NCBI RefSeq assembly: GCF_000283155.1
Contig: NW_004454195.1
Span: forward strand, 5,294,782 to 5,358,781
DNA length: 64,000 bases
Direction of reading: 5' to 3'
From: Ceratotherium simum simum
Lineage: Eukaryota; Chordata; Mammalia; Perissodactyla; Rhinocerotidae
How positions within the stretch are numbered: the stretch's first letter is position 1; the number at the start of each line of letters is the position of its first letter. The notes under the pieces are model-generated. The model searched no databases, was not told where the DNA came from, and saw nothing but the letters and a program-made list of their open reading frames with translations. Positions 11,755 to 23,550 of the stretch are shown here, piece after piece. The position numbers and the translations under genes are program-made.

Positions 11755-12480
11755 AAAAGAAAAACCAAATGACCATCTCAATAGAAGCAGAAAAAGCATT
11801 TGACAAAATTCAACATCCATTCATGAAAAGACTCTTAGCAAACTAAAATTAGAGGAGAATATCCTCAAATTGATAAAGAGTATATATAATAAACCTACAG
11901 CTAACATCATGTTTTCTTCCTAAGACGAGAAACAAGGCAAGGATACCCACTCTTACCACTTTATTCAATACCGTACTAGAGGCCCTAGCCAGTGGAATAA
12001 GGAAAGAAAAGGCATACAATCAGGAGAACAAAGAATTAAAGGGGTTTCATCACAAATGAAATGATTTGAATATGTGTAAAATCCTAAAGCAATTTATTTA
12101 TTTATTTTTTTGTGAGGAAGATCAGCCCTGAGCTAACATCCATGCTAATCCTCCTCTTTTTGCTGAGGAAGACCGGCTCTGAGCTAACATCCATTGCCAA
12201 TCCTCCTCCTTTTTTTTTTCTCCCCAAAGCCCCAGTAGATAGTTGTACGTCATAGTTGCACATCCTTCTAGTTGCTGTATGTGGGATGCGGCCTCAGCAC
12301 GGTCGGAGAAGCGGTGCATCGGAGAAGCGGTGCGTCGGTGCGCGCCCGGGATCCGAACCTGGGCCGCCAGTAGCGGAGCGCATGCACTTAACCGCTAAGC
12401 CACGGGGCCGGCCCTAAAGCAATTTAATAAAAAGCTACTAGAACTAATGAGTAGCTTAGCAAGACCACAGAATTCAAGAG
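11755..12480 (+). mobile_element. L1 ORF2 fragment (reverse transcriptase region), split by an ERE
   Basis: DNA matches mammalian L1 ORF2: 'ccatctcaatagaagcagaa', 'catttgacaaaattcaacat', 'cctacagctaacatcatgtt', 'caaggatacccactcttacc' and 'tagaggccctagccagtgga'. After the ERE at 12097-12412 it resumes with 'aagctactagaactaatgag', the ORF2 block after the catalytic core. Frames are broken by stops and indels, so the copy is dead. It continues into HAL1 sequence with no clear boundary. Confidence 0.88.
12097..12412 (-). mobile_element. ERE SINE, long chimeric type, with internal 16 bp duplication
   Basis: Same two-module structure as the copy at 2080, in reverse. Perfect 14 bp TSD cctaaagcaattta at 12083-12096 and 12413-12426. 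It carries a tandem copy of tcggagaagcggtgca (12303-12318, then 12319-12334 with one change) near the tRNA-like head. Inserted into the L1 ORF2 relic. Confidence 0.94.
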
Positions 12481-12499
12481 AATGGGACAAATATTGAAG

Positions 12500-14640
12500 A
12501 TAAGCAAAGACAATCCATCATATGACTAAGAGAGGAGTTCCTGAAGAAGAAAAAGAAACCCTAAAGAAACGAAACAGAAAAAATACTAAAAATTATAATT
12601 CCAAAAAACTTACACAAAAATTTCTTAAAAGATTTGGCTATATATTGAAAGATCATACTATGTATGAATACTGTCCCAGAACAACCGACATCACGACGCA
12701 TTCCACCAAAATCACTGGTCTCTAAAGAAAAAGAAAAAACTCCTTTGAGCATCCAGACAAAAAGAGCACATGACTTATAAGGAGGAAAAATTAAGTTGCC
12801 ACCAGACTTAGAAAGCAGTGCTCTCTGCCAGAACGAAAATGTGACCCAAGGATTTTACATCCAGCAAAATTGACTTTCAAGTGTAAAGAGCACTAACTGT
12901 TACTTACATGCCTCACCTAAGAGGCTCTTGTTCCCAGCAGCCGTTCCTAAGGAACCTACTAAGAATGCATTTCAAACAACCAAAAATAACTAGAAGGATA
13001 TACATAAGGTCTAGTGGCAAGCAGTAAATACATATTTATGGAATGAATACCAAATAAAGGTTAATGGCTATAGCATGTAATGGCTATATGATTTGACTCT
13101 GTAAATAGAGAACTCCCATTAAAAATATTTGGGAAGAGAATAAGGATAGCATTTGCAAAAAAATTCTTTTTAATTTTTCCCGAATCATGATTGGTGGTGT
13201 ATGTACATGTATTATTATTATTATTCTGAAACTGCTGTATGTGTCAAGTGGGATAAGGCTAATGAGGACTATGGGATAATTCTATCATCCCCTATGTTCT
13301 TGAGAACTAGGATTCTTGGTGAAGAAGGAAAGAGATATATATGTAATATATAAAAGATGAAGTTAAAAACCCTGTAGTTCTAAATATAAATTGGAAATAT
13401 CAATATGAACTCATGAGGTACTATATCATGAAATTTATGTGTGAGAATGTGAGAGCGTGTGTGTGTGCATCCATTGAAAAGAGTGAAAAGGCATAGAAAC
13501 AAGAACGAACACAGAAGCAAAGCACCCAGATGTGGTCATGAAACACCATTTCCCATTAAAAGAAACTAGGCTTCTTAGAGAAATGGCTGATTCCAGATCT
13601 GGGACAGGAAATGTACAAGATGAGCCTGGAACATCTTGTCATACCAGCTGAGAGCAAGAAAGCTATCAAAGAGTACCAGGGTCATGTCAAGGACTCAGAA
13701 GCCAACCTGAAGGGGATCACAGCAGCCAAAGAAAGGACAATTTGAACTTGGATAAGAACAGCAATCGACTGAAGCCCAAATATGTTTAAATTCATGAGTT
13801 TCTAATCATATTAAAAAAAAAGTTATCAGTCACCTTCTGAGAATGACAAGAAACTAATTCATTATCCTGGAAACTGGGTAAATAAAATCTAGAATTTATT
13901 CTGCCTCTCTCTATGAACTCCACCAATGAGTAAATAGCAGAAACATCTCCTTATAAAATTATTAGAGCTAATTTACGACAACAAGATGATAAAAGAGAAT
14001 ATCACCATTTTCCAAACTCCAAAGAAATAATGAATCTGGGTATTAAGCATGAATGGCTGGTAGCATCATGAAAGGATATAATACAATAAAATACAAAACA
14101 ATCTAAAGTGCTGCCAAGACTCTATAGCCAGCTGCCAATGTGCCTGAAAAACAGAGGACAGAGGAACATGTTGAACTGCACTTTGAATATGCAATCTGCA
14201 AAATCTAGACTATGGAAAGCCCACAGGTCAAAAGACCCAGGTTCTTCAACAGGTAAATTATCAGGAAAAGAAAGAGATGGAACCAAAAGAGATGCAGATT
14301 AAGAGAGATTTAAAATACATACCAGGTTTTTTCAAATGGGTAAGATTTAAATTTATTGTGTAAGAATAAAATTTGAGTGATAAAGCCATGGAGAACATAA
14401 AGAAGTAATTATTATAAAGTCAGGATAGTAGTCACTTGTGGAAGTAAGGAGAGAGCTGCAACTGTGATGGGGAACATAAAGGGATTTCCAGAGTGGCCGA
14501 CAATGTTTTATTTTTTGAACTGGGTGGTAGTTACAGCGGTGTTCCACTTAAAATAATTCCCTAATCTATACATTGTTCTGTGATTTTTAACTTTTTTATT
14601 GTTTTTTACAATGAAGGAGTTAAAAATAAAATACCTAATA
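12500..14640 (+). mobile_element. HAL1 (half-L1) element
   Basis: HAL1 elements carry an L1-like ORF1 and no ORF2. Here an ORF1 remnant is open for 67 codons (12522-12725), including the residues ILKDHTMYEYCPRTTDI and HSTKITGL. It is followed in broken frames by L1-ORF1-like text ('ttttacatccagcaaaattg'). The rest matches the long HAL1 3' region as I recall it: 'agagaaatggctgattccag', 'gatgagcctggaacatcttg', 'tttattctgcctctctctat', 'gatttaaatttattgtgtaa' and 'gtacagcggtgttccactta'-like text near 14530. The end is at the A/T-rich tail before 14640. Subfamily not assigned. Confidence 0.82.
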
Positions 14641-14653
14641 AAAAATACTCTAG

Positions 14654-14864
14654 GGCCGGCCCTGTGGCTTGGCGGTTGAGTGCTCGTGCTCCGCTGCTGG
14701 CGGCCGGGGTTCGGATCCCCGGTGCGCACAGGCGCACCGCTTCTCCAGCCATGCTGAGGCCGCGTCCCACATGCAGCAACTAGAGGGGTGTGCAGCTATG
14801 GCAGACAACTATCTACTGGGGCTTTGGGGGAAAAATAAATAAATAAAATCTTTAAAAAAAAAAA
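14654..14864 (+). mobile_element. ERE1 SINE
   Basis: Head ggccggccctgtggcttggc, B-box-like ggttcggatcc, body to tactggggctttggggg, tail aaataaataaataaaatc and poly(A). TSD aaaaatactctag at 14641-14653 and 14865-14877 is perfect. It sits just past the 3' end of the HAL1. Confidence 0.95.
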
Positions 14865-14877
14865 AAAAATACTCTAG

Positions 14878-15369
14878 AACTAAATAACCAGAGATTTCCC
14901 AGTAAACAAAAAGGGGAAGAGAAATAAAATTGTGGTAGCTGTCTCTAAAGTCTTTTGAACCTTCCTATATATCTCAAAATTCACATGAAAGTGGTTTTAA
15001 CCCATGGTGTATAAACAGGATGTCACAGTTAGCTGGAAGAACCCTGATATATGCTTGTAGAAACAAAACTCTATTCTGTCCCCTGACCATTCTTGTCAGA
15101 GGTAACTAGAATGACACTGAAAAGACCAATTCAGAATTATTATTAGAGATTTCAAAGAGAAGACCACAAAACAACTTGTTTATTTTCTGTACTTTGTGGC
15201 AATTAATTAACATCCATACCATTGAAAGGACTGACAAGAAAATTAAAAAAGCATGAATAGTGCAAGAACGCTTGTCTGTCTGTTCTCCTTCTGTACTACA
15301 TATATGGCACCTCACCAGTTCTCTCTGAGAACACAACTGTAAGCTTTAAAAGGCGGGGGGTTCAAGAAA
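14878..15369. other. Unassigned sequence
   Basis: No repeat or exon recognised. The 76-codon minus-strand frame at 15106-15336 has no known motif. Confidence 0.4.
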
Positions 15370-15545
15370 GAAAATCATACACTGACTGTTCAGAGACCTA
15401 AATTTGGGTCCTGGTTGTGCCATGAATTGACAGTTAAGACAAATCTCCTTCCTCTCTGAGCCTTAATTTTCTTTCATATACATGAAAATGGTTAAACAAG
15501 ATGAACCCTGAGGCTTATTCTAGCACTAAAAATCTCTAATCAGGA
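15370..15545 (+). mobile_element. MIR SINE
   Basis: 'gggtcctggttgtgccatga', 'caaatctccttcctctctga', 'gccttaattttctttcatat' and 'aaaatggttaaacaagatga' follow the MIR (or MIR3) order. Decayed at both ends. Confidence 0.65.
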
Positions 15546-16149
15546 TAGGATATATTTGCCCCCAAAGGTAACGTTTGCCAACAAAATCCACAAAATTAAG
15601 AAGAAATACCACAGTAGCAAATGACATCATTAGAATTTTTTTCTTTTTCAAATAGTAAGTTTTTTTTTACTCAGAAAAACGTAAATTTTCTGTGACAACT
15701 TCCCCTGAAAAGCTGCAATCCATGTCCAACTTTTTAAAGCCAACTGACACAAGAAGATTTGAAAATTAGCAAATAAAAATATAAGAAGAAATTTCATTTT
15801 TAATATTTTAAATTCTAGTTTATTCTTTCATATATCCATTTATAAAACTGTGATAAGAGGGAAGGCCTGTGGTTTTAAAAAGTCAAAATAATAAACTAAT
15901 AGAAAACAGGCAATAAATTCAGCTTCCTTTCTTTCACCTCCAGTTTGTAGGGTTCAAATTTCAACCCCACACATTAAAATACCGAATAATACCCAAGTTA
16001 CTACATTAGGCCTCTAACATAAAAAAAAATAGTGAGAAATGAACGTCTCTGAAAGATGAAAGAAAAGAGTCTAAGGGGTGGTCTTACGCAACTGTCCATG
16101 TCTTCTAGAGAGTAACAAAAATTATCATCATGACAATAGAATTTTGCTC
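15546..16149. other. Unassigned sequence
   Basis: AT-rich with poly-A and poly-T runs. Nothing recognised. Confidence 0.4.
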
Positions 16150-16290
16150 TTTATACTGCTTTAGGCTTTTCCAGAGCAATTTTCACACGCATCATATGCT
16201 GCCTCACACGATACTCACGAAGCACCTGTGAGTGAAAGGATGGATTCTTACTTTACAAATGAGAAAAATGACGTTCAGAGAAGTGAGATG
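16150..16290 (-). mobile_element. MIR/MIR3-like relic
   Basis: 'ctgctttaggcttttccaga', then 'ttactttacaaatgagaaaa' and 'cgttcagagaagtgagatgg' resemble the reverse complement of the MIR3 core. Weak. Confidence 0.45.
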
Positions 16291-16989
16291 GAAAATGGAA
16301 TTCAAGAATAACAGATGAATTAACAATAGTCTCTACTACTTAAAGCAAAATGGGGTACTTGGAGCAGTACTTAAAGAAAACAGAATATATGGTGATCTGT
16401 ACCTGCTGAAGGAGAAGAATGAGACTTCACTTTAAAATCTGAACAAAAAGAATGTCTCACCTCGGTTCATCTTCACTAGAGGAGCAGGCCATCAGAGCTT
16501 CACAGGCTGGAACATTTCATTGTATAAGGAACGAGTATTCAACTACTCTCAAGTCCTGGAAGCAACTGGATGCTGCAGAACACGTGAACGAGCATACCGA
16601 ACTAAATGAAACCATCCTCTCTCTCAACTATATCAGGTGAAAAATTAGAGAATTAGTTCAAGGAGAAGGCCAAAAACATAAGGTTTCTAAACTTCAAATC
16701 CCCATCCTCAAAACGGGGGAGGGGATCCTGATTTATGCCATACAAGGCCCGGTGAAACTCAACTCTCCCTGTTTAAGTAAAATATATTTGGGCATAGGTT
16801 GCTAACCACCATAACAACAATAACAACAAAACAATAGCTAAGGGAAGAATATATTTCTTATATTATTTAGAAAATAAATATTTTATATTGCTCTAATAGA
16901 GCCTCTCCCTATTAAGGTTCTCAACAGACAACCTTGCTTCTTATTTCACTTAAAAATCAGAAGAGAATTGCTGTTTCCTTCCTCTACCA
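16291..16989. other. Unassigned sequence
   Basis: No repeat recognised apart from a short aac/aat-rich stretch at 16810-16835. The 62-codon frame at 16452-16640 has no known motif. Confidence 0.4.
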
Positions 16990-18440
16990 TACCTATCAAA
17001 CTACCTGCTCTGTGTCAACATACTTGTCTTTCCAGCTGTTAAAACAGATCAACCGTCCTTACTCCCATGTAGGTCCAATGCTTCTGCTTGTGTGCTAGAT
17101 CACAGCCTCTCTTGCATACTCTGCTCCTATAATTACCCTCTTTCCTTCTACTAAGCAATGTTTACCTCTATGATGGATCATATCCAACAACATACAAACA
17201 TGCAGTAACATCCCATCTCAAACATACAAAACAAAAACTCTTCTTTGATTCTACACCTTCGCACGCTCAGCTCTAGCTCCATTTCTGCTTCCCTTTATAG
17301 CAAACATCCTTTAAAATGCAATCTGTACTCCTTCTCACTTCCTTGCCTCTCATTCTGTCTTAAATCCACACAAATCAGTCTTATATCTCCATCTCTCCAC
17401 TGAAACTATTAGTCAAGAACAACCACCAGCTCCCTCTTAACAAATCCAACAGATCAATTCTCAGTGTTCATCTGACTCAATCTCTCAGCAGCACTTACAC
17501 AGCTGATCACTCCCTCTTCTTGAAACACATCCTTGACTTGGCTTCTGAGACAAAACACTCTCTTGGTTTCTTCTACCTAGATGAGGCTCCTCTGCTAGCT
17601 CGCAGTTCGTGGTGGTCTCCTTCTCTGTCCACCCTACTTCCCTAGGTGATCTTCTTCAGTCTCACAGCTTTATACACTAGGACGGTGATTCTCAAATTTA
17701 TATCTCAAACCCCGACCTCATATATACAACATATCAACTCAGGTATCTAGTAAGCATCTCAATTAAGCATGATCGAAACAGAATTCTTGATTTCCCATTC
17801 CCACACCCATCCCACCCCACACAAAACAAACAGAAAAACTCCTCTATTTCTCATCTCAGATAAATGGAACCAATATATGCCCGATACTCAACCCCTACCC
17901 CTACCCACCCCACACACACACACACAAAAACTAGGAGTTACCCTTGATCACTCTCTTTTTCTTATACTCCACATTCAATCTACCTACAAAGGCTACTGAC
18001 ACTACATTCAAAACAGAATTTAAACCCAAACCCTTCTCCTCAACTCCACTGCTACCCCACACTCGTCTAAGCCACAGTCATCTCTTGCTTGTATGTCTGT
18101 CCACCAGCATGATAATTTTAAAAGCTCATTTCCCAGCTCTTCACAAAGCTTTGCACTGGCACAAATGTCACCTTCTTCAAAAAGCTTTCCCTGACCATCC
18201 TATATAAAATAGGCCTCCTTTGACTCTTTCTTTCCCTATTATCTTGTGCCTGTCTCATTTTCTTATCATCAAGCCTATCAAAACCTGAAATATTGTATTT
18301 TATTTATTTTCTACATTTTATTTCCCTCCTATCTCCCCCTCTACAAGGCTGAGAAACTCCCTTAATCATCATAGTATCCACAAAGCCAGAACAGTGCCCA
18401 GCATACTGCAGATGCCAAATAAATATTTGTCAAATGACTG
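16990..18440 (+). mobile_element. Long L2 LINE relic
   Basis: About 1.4 kb follows the L2 consensus in order: 'agcagcacttacacagctga', 'tgatcactccctcttcttga', 'ctaggtgatcttcttcagtc', 'ctcaaatttatatctcaaac', 'gttacccttgatcactctct', 'ctccactgctaccccacact', 'caaatgtcaccttcttcaaa', 'cttccctgaccatcctatat', ending 'gccaaataaatatttgtc'. This is the longest L2 in the window. The upstream boundary is soft. Open frames at 17769-18207 are broken L2 frames. Confidence 0.88.
17907..17926. repeat. (CA)n microsatellite inside L2
   Basis: About eight CA units within the L2 relic. Confidence 0.85.
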
Positions 18441-19110
18441 AAATTCTATTCAAGTGTCGTATCATATGATTTACACATCAGTCTTCTCTCATTTTCTCAT
18501 TCCTCTTCTCACATAAGTAAAAAAAAAAAACTAAAATTATGAATGGAATAGTAAAACAAACCCATAACACAAATAGTAAAATAAATCCACATTGAAATGG
18601 TAAATTCCATAATATCTCCAATTTTTTCAATATGAAGTTTCTTTTAATGCTTCTGTTTATTACAAAAGCAATACATGCAACCTAGAGGGGAAAAAAGTCA
18701 GTAAATACTAAGTAGGAAAAATAATATTTTTTACATGCTTAAGAATATCCTATAAATTATTTTCCCTACATTTAGGTTTTATTGTTTTTAAAGAAAAGAG
18801 GGTAATTTTACTAAAAGTCCAAATATGATCAAAATTAGTACCACAGATATATTTTAAAATGGCCTGCTAATATATAAGATAAAGTATATTTCTCACCTTT
18901 GGGTTTTACACAAACCAAACCACACGTGACTAATTTCTCACATGTGCTCATAATATCTTGTGATAAGGTATTTAAAAAGCTCTATAGATAAAAAAAAATC
19001 TAAATTTTTTATTTCAATTGTAATTATTACATTTCTTGACCTTAAATTTTGTTTTGTTTTCAGCAGGGAGAAAAAAAGGAAAATTAAAACATAAGGCAAT
19101 ATAAATTATA

Positions 19111-19128
19111 AATTCTTAATTAAGAATT
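19111..19128. repeat. 18 bp perfect palindrome
   Basis: aattcttaattaagaatt equals its own reverse complement. It is followed by the short direct repeat attgtacattgtac. In AT-rich DNA this may be chance. Confidence 0.9.
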
Positions 19129-19928
19129 ATCATTGTACATTGTACAAATCCTAGTTTGTCTAGTATTTATTTGTAAACTATTTATCACACTCTTTTTCTG
19201 GGTTACCTGAAAAGTCTTTTGGTTAGCCTTGCAAACATTCTCCATGAATATAACTGAGTGTTATATTCCCAGTAATGAGAAAAAAAAAATAGAGTATCAA
19301 TCTCTTAATACAACATCTACGCCTGTGGAAAGTAAGGATTAGGAGTCAAAAATAATTCACTTCATGTATTCTTAAGAAATAGTATAATTTTTTTTTAAAT
19401 TTAAGATACTGGTATTACTTAAAGAGAAGAAAACGTAAAAATACTAGTGGAGGACAGAAAATGGAACTTCACTTCATCATTAGAAGAAGAAAAAACACGT
19501 TTGTCTAATTTCTTTTCTAAATTAATTGATTAATTGAATCAAAACTCAGAAAAAAAGAGCTTTAAAGCATGCAACTAAAGGTAAAATAATATAGTAGAAT
19601 GCTTAATCCCAAATCAGAGGGGAAAAGTCTCTCACCTGTGTTTCCTGAACAATGAAAGCCATCCTAGTTTTTGTTCTACTAAACACCCTTCTCACTACAG
19701 GGCATGAGATAAGTAGTGGTTGTTTTGCACAGAAGAGGTAAGAGAAGCACAATTACAAGTCCTCTGATTCTTAGAACCTTACAAACATAAAAGAGTGTTT
19801 CATACTGAAAATATATGGCTCTGTGAAAGTTATTATATAACTCTTTCTTGAAGAATAACGATCATTTTGAACATTAGCTATTATAGCTATACACAATGGG
19901 GCTTAAGTCTGATTGGGTACTGAATCCT

Positions 19929-19949
19929 AAAGTTTTACCGTAAAACTTT
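19929..19949. repeat. Perfect 9 bp stem, 3 nt loop
   Basis: aaagtttta, loop ccg, taaaacttt. No flanking T-run or other context suggests a function. Confidence 0.85.
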
Positions 19950-19984
19950 TCTTAAAATAGTCCTAATACCATGATGGCTAGGTT

Positions 19985-20400
19985 CTGTCCTCTTATAAAT
20001 GTGGAAGAAGGATGTGCTGCTCCATGACTAACTCCTGCCTGATTCCCACTCATTCTTCAGGTAACAACTTATTCCTCCACAAAGTCTTTTCTGACTACTG
20101 CAACTTTAGAACTCAGGTTTCCCTCCTATATTGTCCTGTAGCGTTCTATACATTTCCCCATCGTAGACTGCATCATATTCTATTATCACTATGTCTTGGT
20201 TTATGTGCATCTCCTACCAGACTCTAAGCAACATCGTGCACTCACTATTGCTTGCCAACTCAGGTCCCTCCTCCCAATCCACCCCTTTTTTCTTGCTAGC
20301 AGAGACCTGATTTTGTTTGTTGTTCATCCTATGAGGCACTGTGCTCAGGAAAGAGCCTCCCCCACCCCAAAGCCCCAGAGTAGGTAAAAAATAGTCTAAA
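19985..20400 (+). mobile_element. Possible LINE (L2-like) relic
   Basis: 'cattcttcaggtaacaactt', 'ccacaaagtcttttctgact' and the later 'ctaccagactctaagcaaca' resemble the pattern of the L2/CR1 3' region (feature blocks for protein-poor tails). The match is partial. The open frames at 20012-20387 are not credible proteins. Confidence 0.4.
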
Positions 20401-20429
20401 TCAGTGATGACGTCCTCATTCTCTGTGCC

Positions 20430-20815
20430 AGTGAATAGCTTTTAGGTTTCAATTTGGGACCCAATTCTAGCCAATGGTGTGCAGTGGAGCTTTTGGGAAT
20501 GTTTCTCCTCTCTACTAAAAAGAGAATTATGGGAGTAATATCTCTCTTCACTGGCTGTCATCATGAACTACATTATATATCTGATAACTACTGCTACTGC
20601 AGCAACATTGCCAGAAACAAACTAAGAATGGCAGCATCAAAAGGTGGAAGGCCTCTGTGTCACAGAAGACATCGTTAAGCCATGGAATTAATCAACCTAG
20701 AACCGCCAATCTCCAAACTTCTCATTATGTGAGATGATAAAACCCTTATGGTTCAAGCTACTTTTGGTTGAGTCGTCTTCTACTTATAGCCAAAGGTATC
20801 CAAACTGAAATAGCT
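20430..20815 (+). mobile_element. Ancient LTR-like repeat, copy A (MaLR/MLT1-type?)
   Basis: Shares an ordered set of blocks with 22440-22800 and 53047-53770: 'tctagccaatggtgtgca', 'gacatcgttaagccatgga', 'cttctcattatgtgagatga', 'ggttcaagctacttttggtt', ending 'agccaaaggtatccaaactg'. The ending parallels the known 3' end of MLT1-type LTRs (tgtttaagccac...gcagcc...aactgata). Class assignment is inferred from that ending. Confidence 0.55.
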
Positions 20816-21450
20816 CCGTTCGTCAAAATTTATTAATGTAAGTGGTAAAACCAAACACATTCCCGCCTCTGTTTGACTCCAGTGTCTGTAGTATCATTAT
20901 ACATTGTACTATACTACCAGGCATAGTACCAGGCTTTCTTCTTAACTAGCTGAGCCAGGCTTTCAACCCATTCTTCTAACTCTAAATCCAAACCTTTTTA
21001 CTGAATTACAGTTGATCTAGGGAATCTATACTTATCCATTTTACTTACAAATTTATTAATCTGACACCATTCCAGATGTCAGATTCTTTAGAAGCTCATC
21101 TTTGGCTAATAAGGTACTAGAAGTATTGGGAAAATGCAATGCACTTATACCTACAAAACACTTGCCTGTCTAATGAATTAACATGCATATTTCAAAACAG
21201 AAATACTCTTTTCTACAAGCACTACATGCACTGAGGATAGAATACTTATCTATTTCTATCTCACAACGTTGATTCAGTTTTTACCTGCCCCTCCTTGCTC
21301 AAACGTAAATCATTAATTTAAGTTTATCTTAATTCCACTAAAAAGCTGTATCTCTAAAGGAAAGAGATATGTCATTAAATTCCCAGGAAAGGAGTGATTA
21401 TAACCAAAGAAGAGAAAAAGACATTTTTAGAAAACTACGGGGGAACTCTT
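20816..21450. other. Unassigned sequence
   Basis: AT-rich, no repeat or exon recognised. Confidence 0.4.
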
Positions 21451-21600
21451 TTACAGATAAAGAAATAAGTGTTCACAGAAGTTGAATGTTCTACTAGAAA
21501 TCATATACATAGTTAGGGCCAGAAGCAGAACTAGAAATTTGGATTCCAATTCCTAATTCATTGCTTTCTCCACAATATCATAATGCTTCCAAACTGCTTA
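21451..21600 (-). mobile_element. MIR SINE
   Basis: Reverse-complement MIR: 'ttttacagataaagaaataa', 'agttagggccagaagcagaa', 'ctagaaatttggattccaat' and 'cattgctttctccacaat'. An ERE lies immediately downstream. Confidence 0.75.
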
Positions 21601-21617
21601 TTAAAATATTTACTGAG

Positions 21618-21853
21618 GGGCCGGCCCAGTGGCGCAAGCGGTTAAGTGCGCGTGCTCCGCTGTGGCGGCCCAGGGTTCGCCAGTTCGGATCCCAGGCGCG
21701 CACTGATGCACTGCTTGTCAGGCCACGCTGTGGCGGCATCCCATATAAAGCAGAGGAAGACGGGCATGGATGTTAGCCCAGGGCCAGTCTTCCTCGGCAA
21801 AAAAGAGGAGGATTGGCAGATGTTAGCTCAGGGCTGATCTTCCTCACCAAAAA
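21618..21853 (+). mobile_element. ERE2-type SINE
   Basis: Head ggccggcccagtggcgcaag, gttaagtgcgcgtgctccgc, then 'tgtggcggcatcccatataa' and 'gatgttagctcagggctgat'. Short TSD tactgag at 21611-21617 and 21854-21860. This subtype has the gtggcgcaagcggtt head, unlike the gtggcttagcggtt of ERE1. Confidence 0.94.
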
Positions 21854-21860
21854 TACTGAG

Positions 21861-22439
21861 AATTCGTGGCCAAACAAAAATAATCCATTTACTGTATGTT
21901 CAAGTAAATCAAAAACATTTTAGTAAGTTGACAAATGCACATTACCTTACATGTTGACTTTTTATCTTTTTAAGTAAGCTTCACTATGTCCTAGTTATCT
22001 TTTCCACTTTTCTAATCAACAAGATTTCATTTTATTTAAATAATTGAAATATACCAATTGTTATCAAAGTGCAAACACACTTAAGGAGGAGTCATAGTTG
22101 TAACTCAATTTTTACATATCTACTTTCTACTTTATAAAAACAATATAGCATGTCATACTTATTAAACTTAAGAAGACAGAACAAAAATTGTCATTTAAAT
22201 GCTATAATTTCCCTAATGAAGCAATTATCATGATAATGTTGACTTCACCTAGCATCCTCTTGGTTATGAACCTAATTACTTTGGGAAGTCTTAACTTGGA
22301 GCTCAGGAAATCAATGGTCTTTAGAAATTTATTTATAAAGGTTAATTTATATGGGATTTTAGTGAGTGCTGCAGTTGATTCCAACATCTATTTCACTTGA
22401 GATGATTAGTCCAAGCCAATTGCTATAATTCCATCTCCT
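21861..22439. other. Unassigned sequence
   Basis: AT-rich. Frames on both strands at 22188-22400 overlap each other and lack known motifs. Nothing recognised. Confidence 0.4.
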
Positions 22440-22800
22440 TTGCCAATGTTCAGGAGAAAGTAGTCCGAAGCCAATTTTGACCAATGATACATGAGAAAGT
22501 CTTGCTCAGGTCTTCAAGGAAAGAAAAACCAGTCTCTTTCCCACTAAACAAGGAAAATATGGGCTCAACTGTTGCTCCTGTCCTCATAATCACAGAAAGA
22601 ACCAGCTTTAAGGATGAAGCAAGAACGCAAAAGAGAGGAAAAAGAAAGCATGAATCTGGGTCTCTTGTGACAACACTGAGGTCAATGAACCCACTCTGAA
22701 GCCTTCTTGACCTCTTGTTGTGAGAATAATCCACTTCCTTATTGTTTAAGTGAGTTTCAGTTGAGATTGCTATTACTTGCAGCAAAAGGACAAAGGAGTA
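22440..22800 (+). mobile_element. Ancient LTR-like repeat, copy B (MaLR/MLT1-type?)
   Basis: Blocks shared with 20430-20815: 'agccaattttgaccaatgat', a 'tcttgacctcttgttgtgag' block, 'ccttattgtttaagtgagtt', and an ending 'attacttgcagcaaaaggac'. The 111-codon minus-strand frame and the plus-strand frames here run through this repeat and are not genes. Confidence 0.55.
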
Positions 22801-22997
22801 AAAGCAAGTCTAGGAACAACAGCACTAGAAAGGGAAGAAAATATAAACCTAGATTATTACAAGAAGAATCACTCCAAAGTAATTTCTCCCTCATTAGCTG
22901 GTTCAAATACCAGCCAAGGTTCAGGGGTTTTCTAGAGAGCAAAGGAACTCCAAGACTCTGCCCAAATAATATCTGATTTGGTAAACTATCTGGAAGC

Positions 22998-23160
22998 TAA
23001 AGCATTTCTATTCATTTTTTCAGTTATTAAGCACCCAGCACACTTCCAGGCTCTGGGGATATAGCTGTAAACAAAGCAGGACGCCTGCCCGTAGAGCTAT
23101 CATTGCAATAGGGACAGAAAGATAATTAACAAGTAAATAAATCTCTTCCTCATGGATTTA
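22998..23160 (-). mobile_element. L2 3'-end relic
   Basis: 'ttattaagcacccagcacac', 'ccaggctctggggatatagc', 'tgtaaacaaagcaggacgcc' and 'gtaaataaatctct' match the reverse complement of the L2 end (gagcacctac...ggcactggggatacagc...gaacaaa). Confidence 0.7.
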
Positions 23161-23459
23161 GTTCTACTATATAAAAATCGTGAAGCACCCAAGCAAGTTC
23201 TATCATAACCAGTATCTGAATATTATGAACAATTAAGGTAGAAATAAACAAGACTTCATGAACTCTTTCACTCAAGTAAAAAGAAGTCAGAGAGGCAAGA
23301 CCTGAGAAGAAGAAGAGAAAACTGAAAGATCAAGAGAAAGAAATCAGACCAGAATTGTAGAAAAGCAAAAGGGAAAGATGCAGAAAGAACAAGACTATAA
23401 AATCACCAGGACACACAAAGAATAAAGAAATGGGAATTTAAATAGCATCTGTTTCAACT

Positions 23460-23550
23460 CTTTCATATTAGAAACGGGGACACTAGGACAGATGGGATGT
23501 TAAACCAATTCACAAGGTCTAGAACCCAAGATCTTCTAACATCCCTTTTG
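23460..23550 (-). mobile_element. MIR SINE relic
   Basis: 'tcatattagaaacggggaca', 'taaaccaattcacaaggtct' and 'agaacccaagatcttctaac' follow the reverse-complement MIR core. Confidence 0.55.

Larger units (their letters stand above)
18441..19984. other. Repeat-poor AT-rich block
   Basis: No transposon recognised. Contains a perfect 18 bp palindrome at 19111-19128 and a short perfect hairpin at 19929-19949. No gene signal. Confidence 0.4.

Noticed and set aside
22450..22785. 111-codon minus-strand open frame
   Set aside because: It lies inside the LTR-like repeat copy B and has no protein motif.
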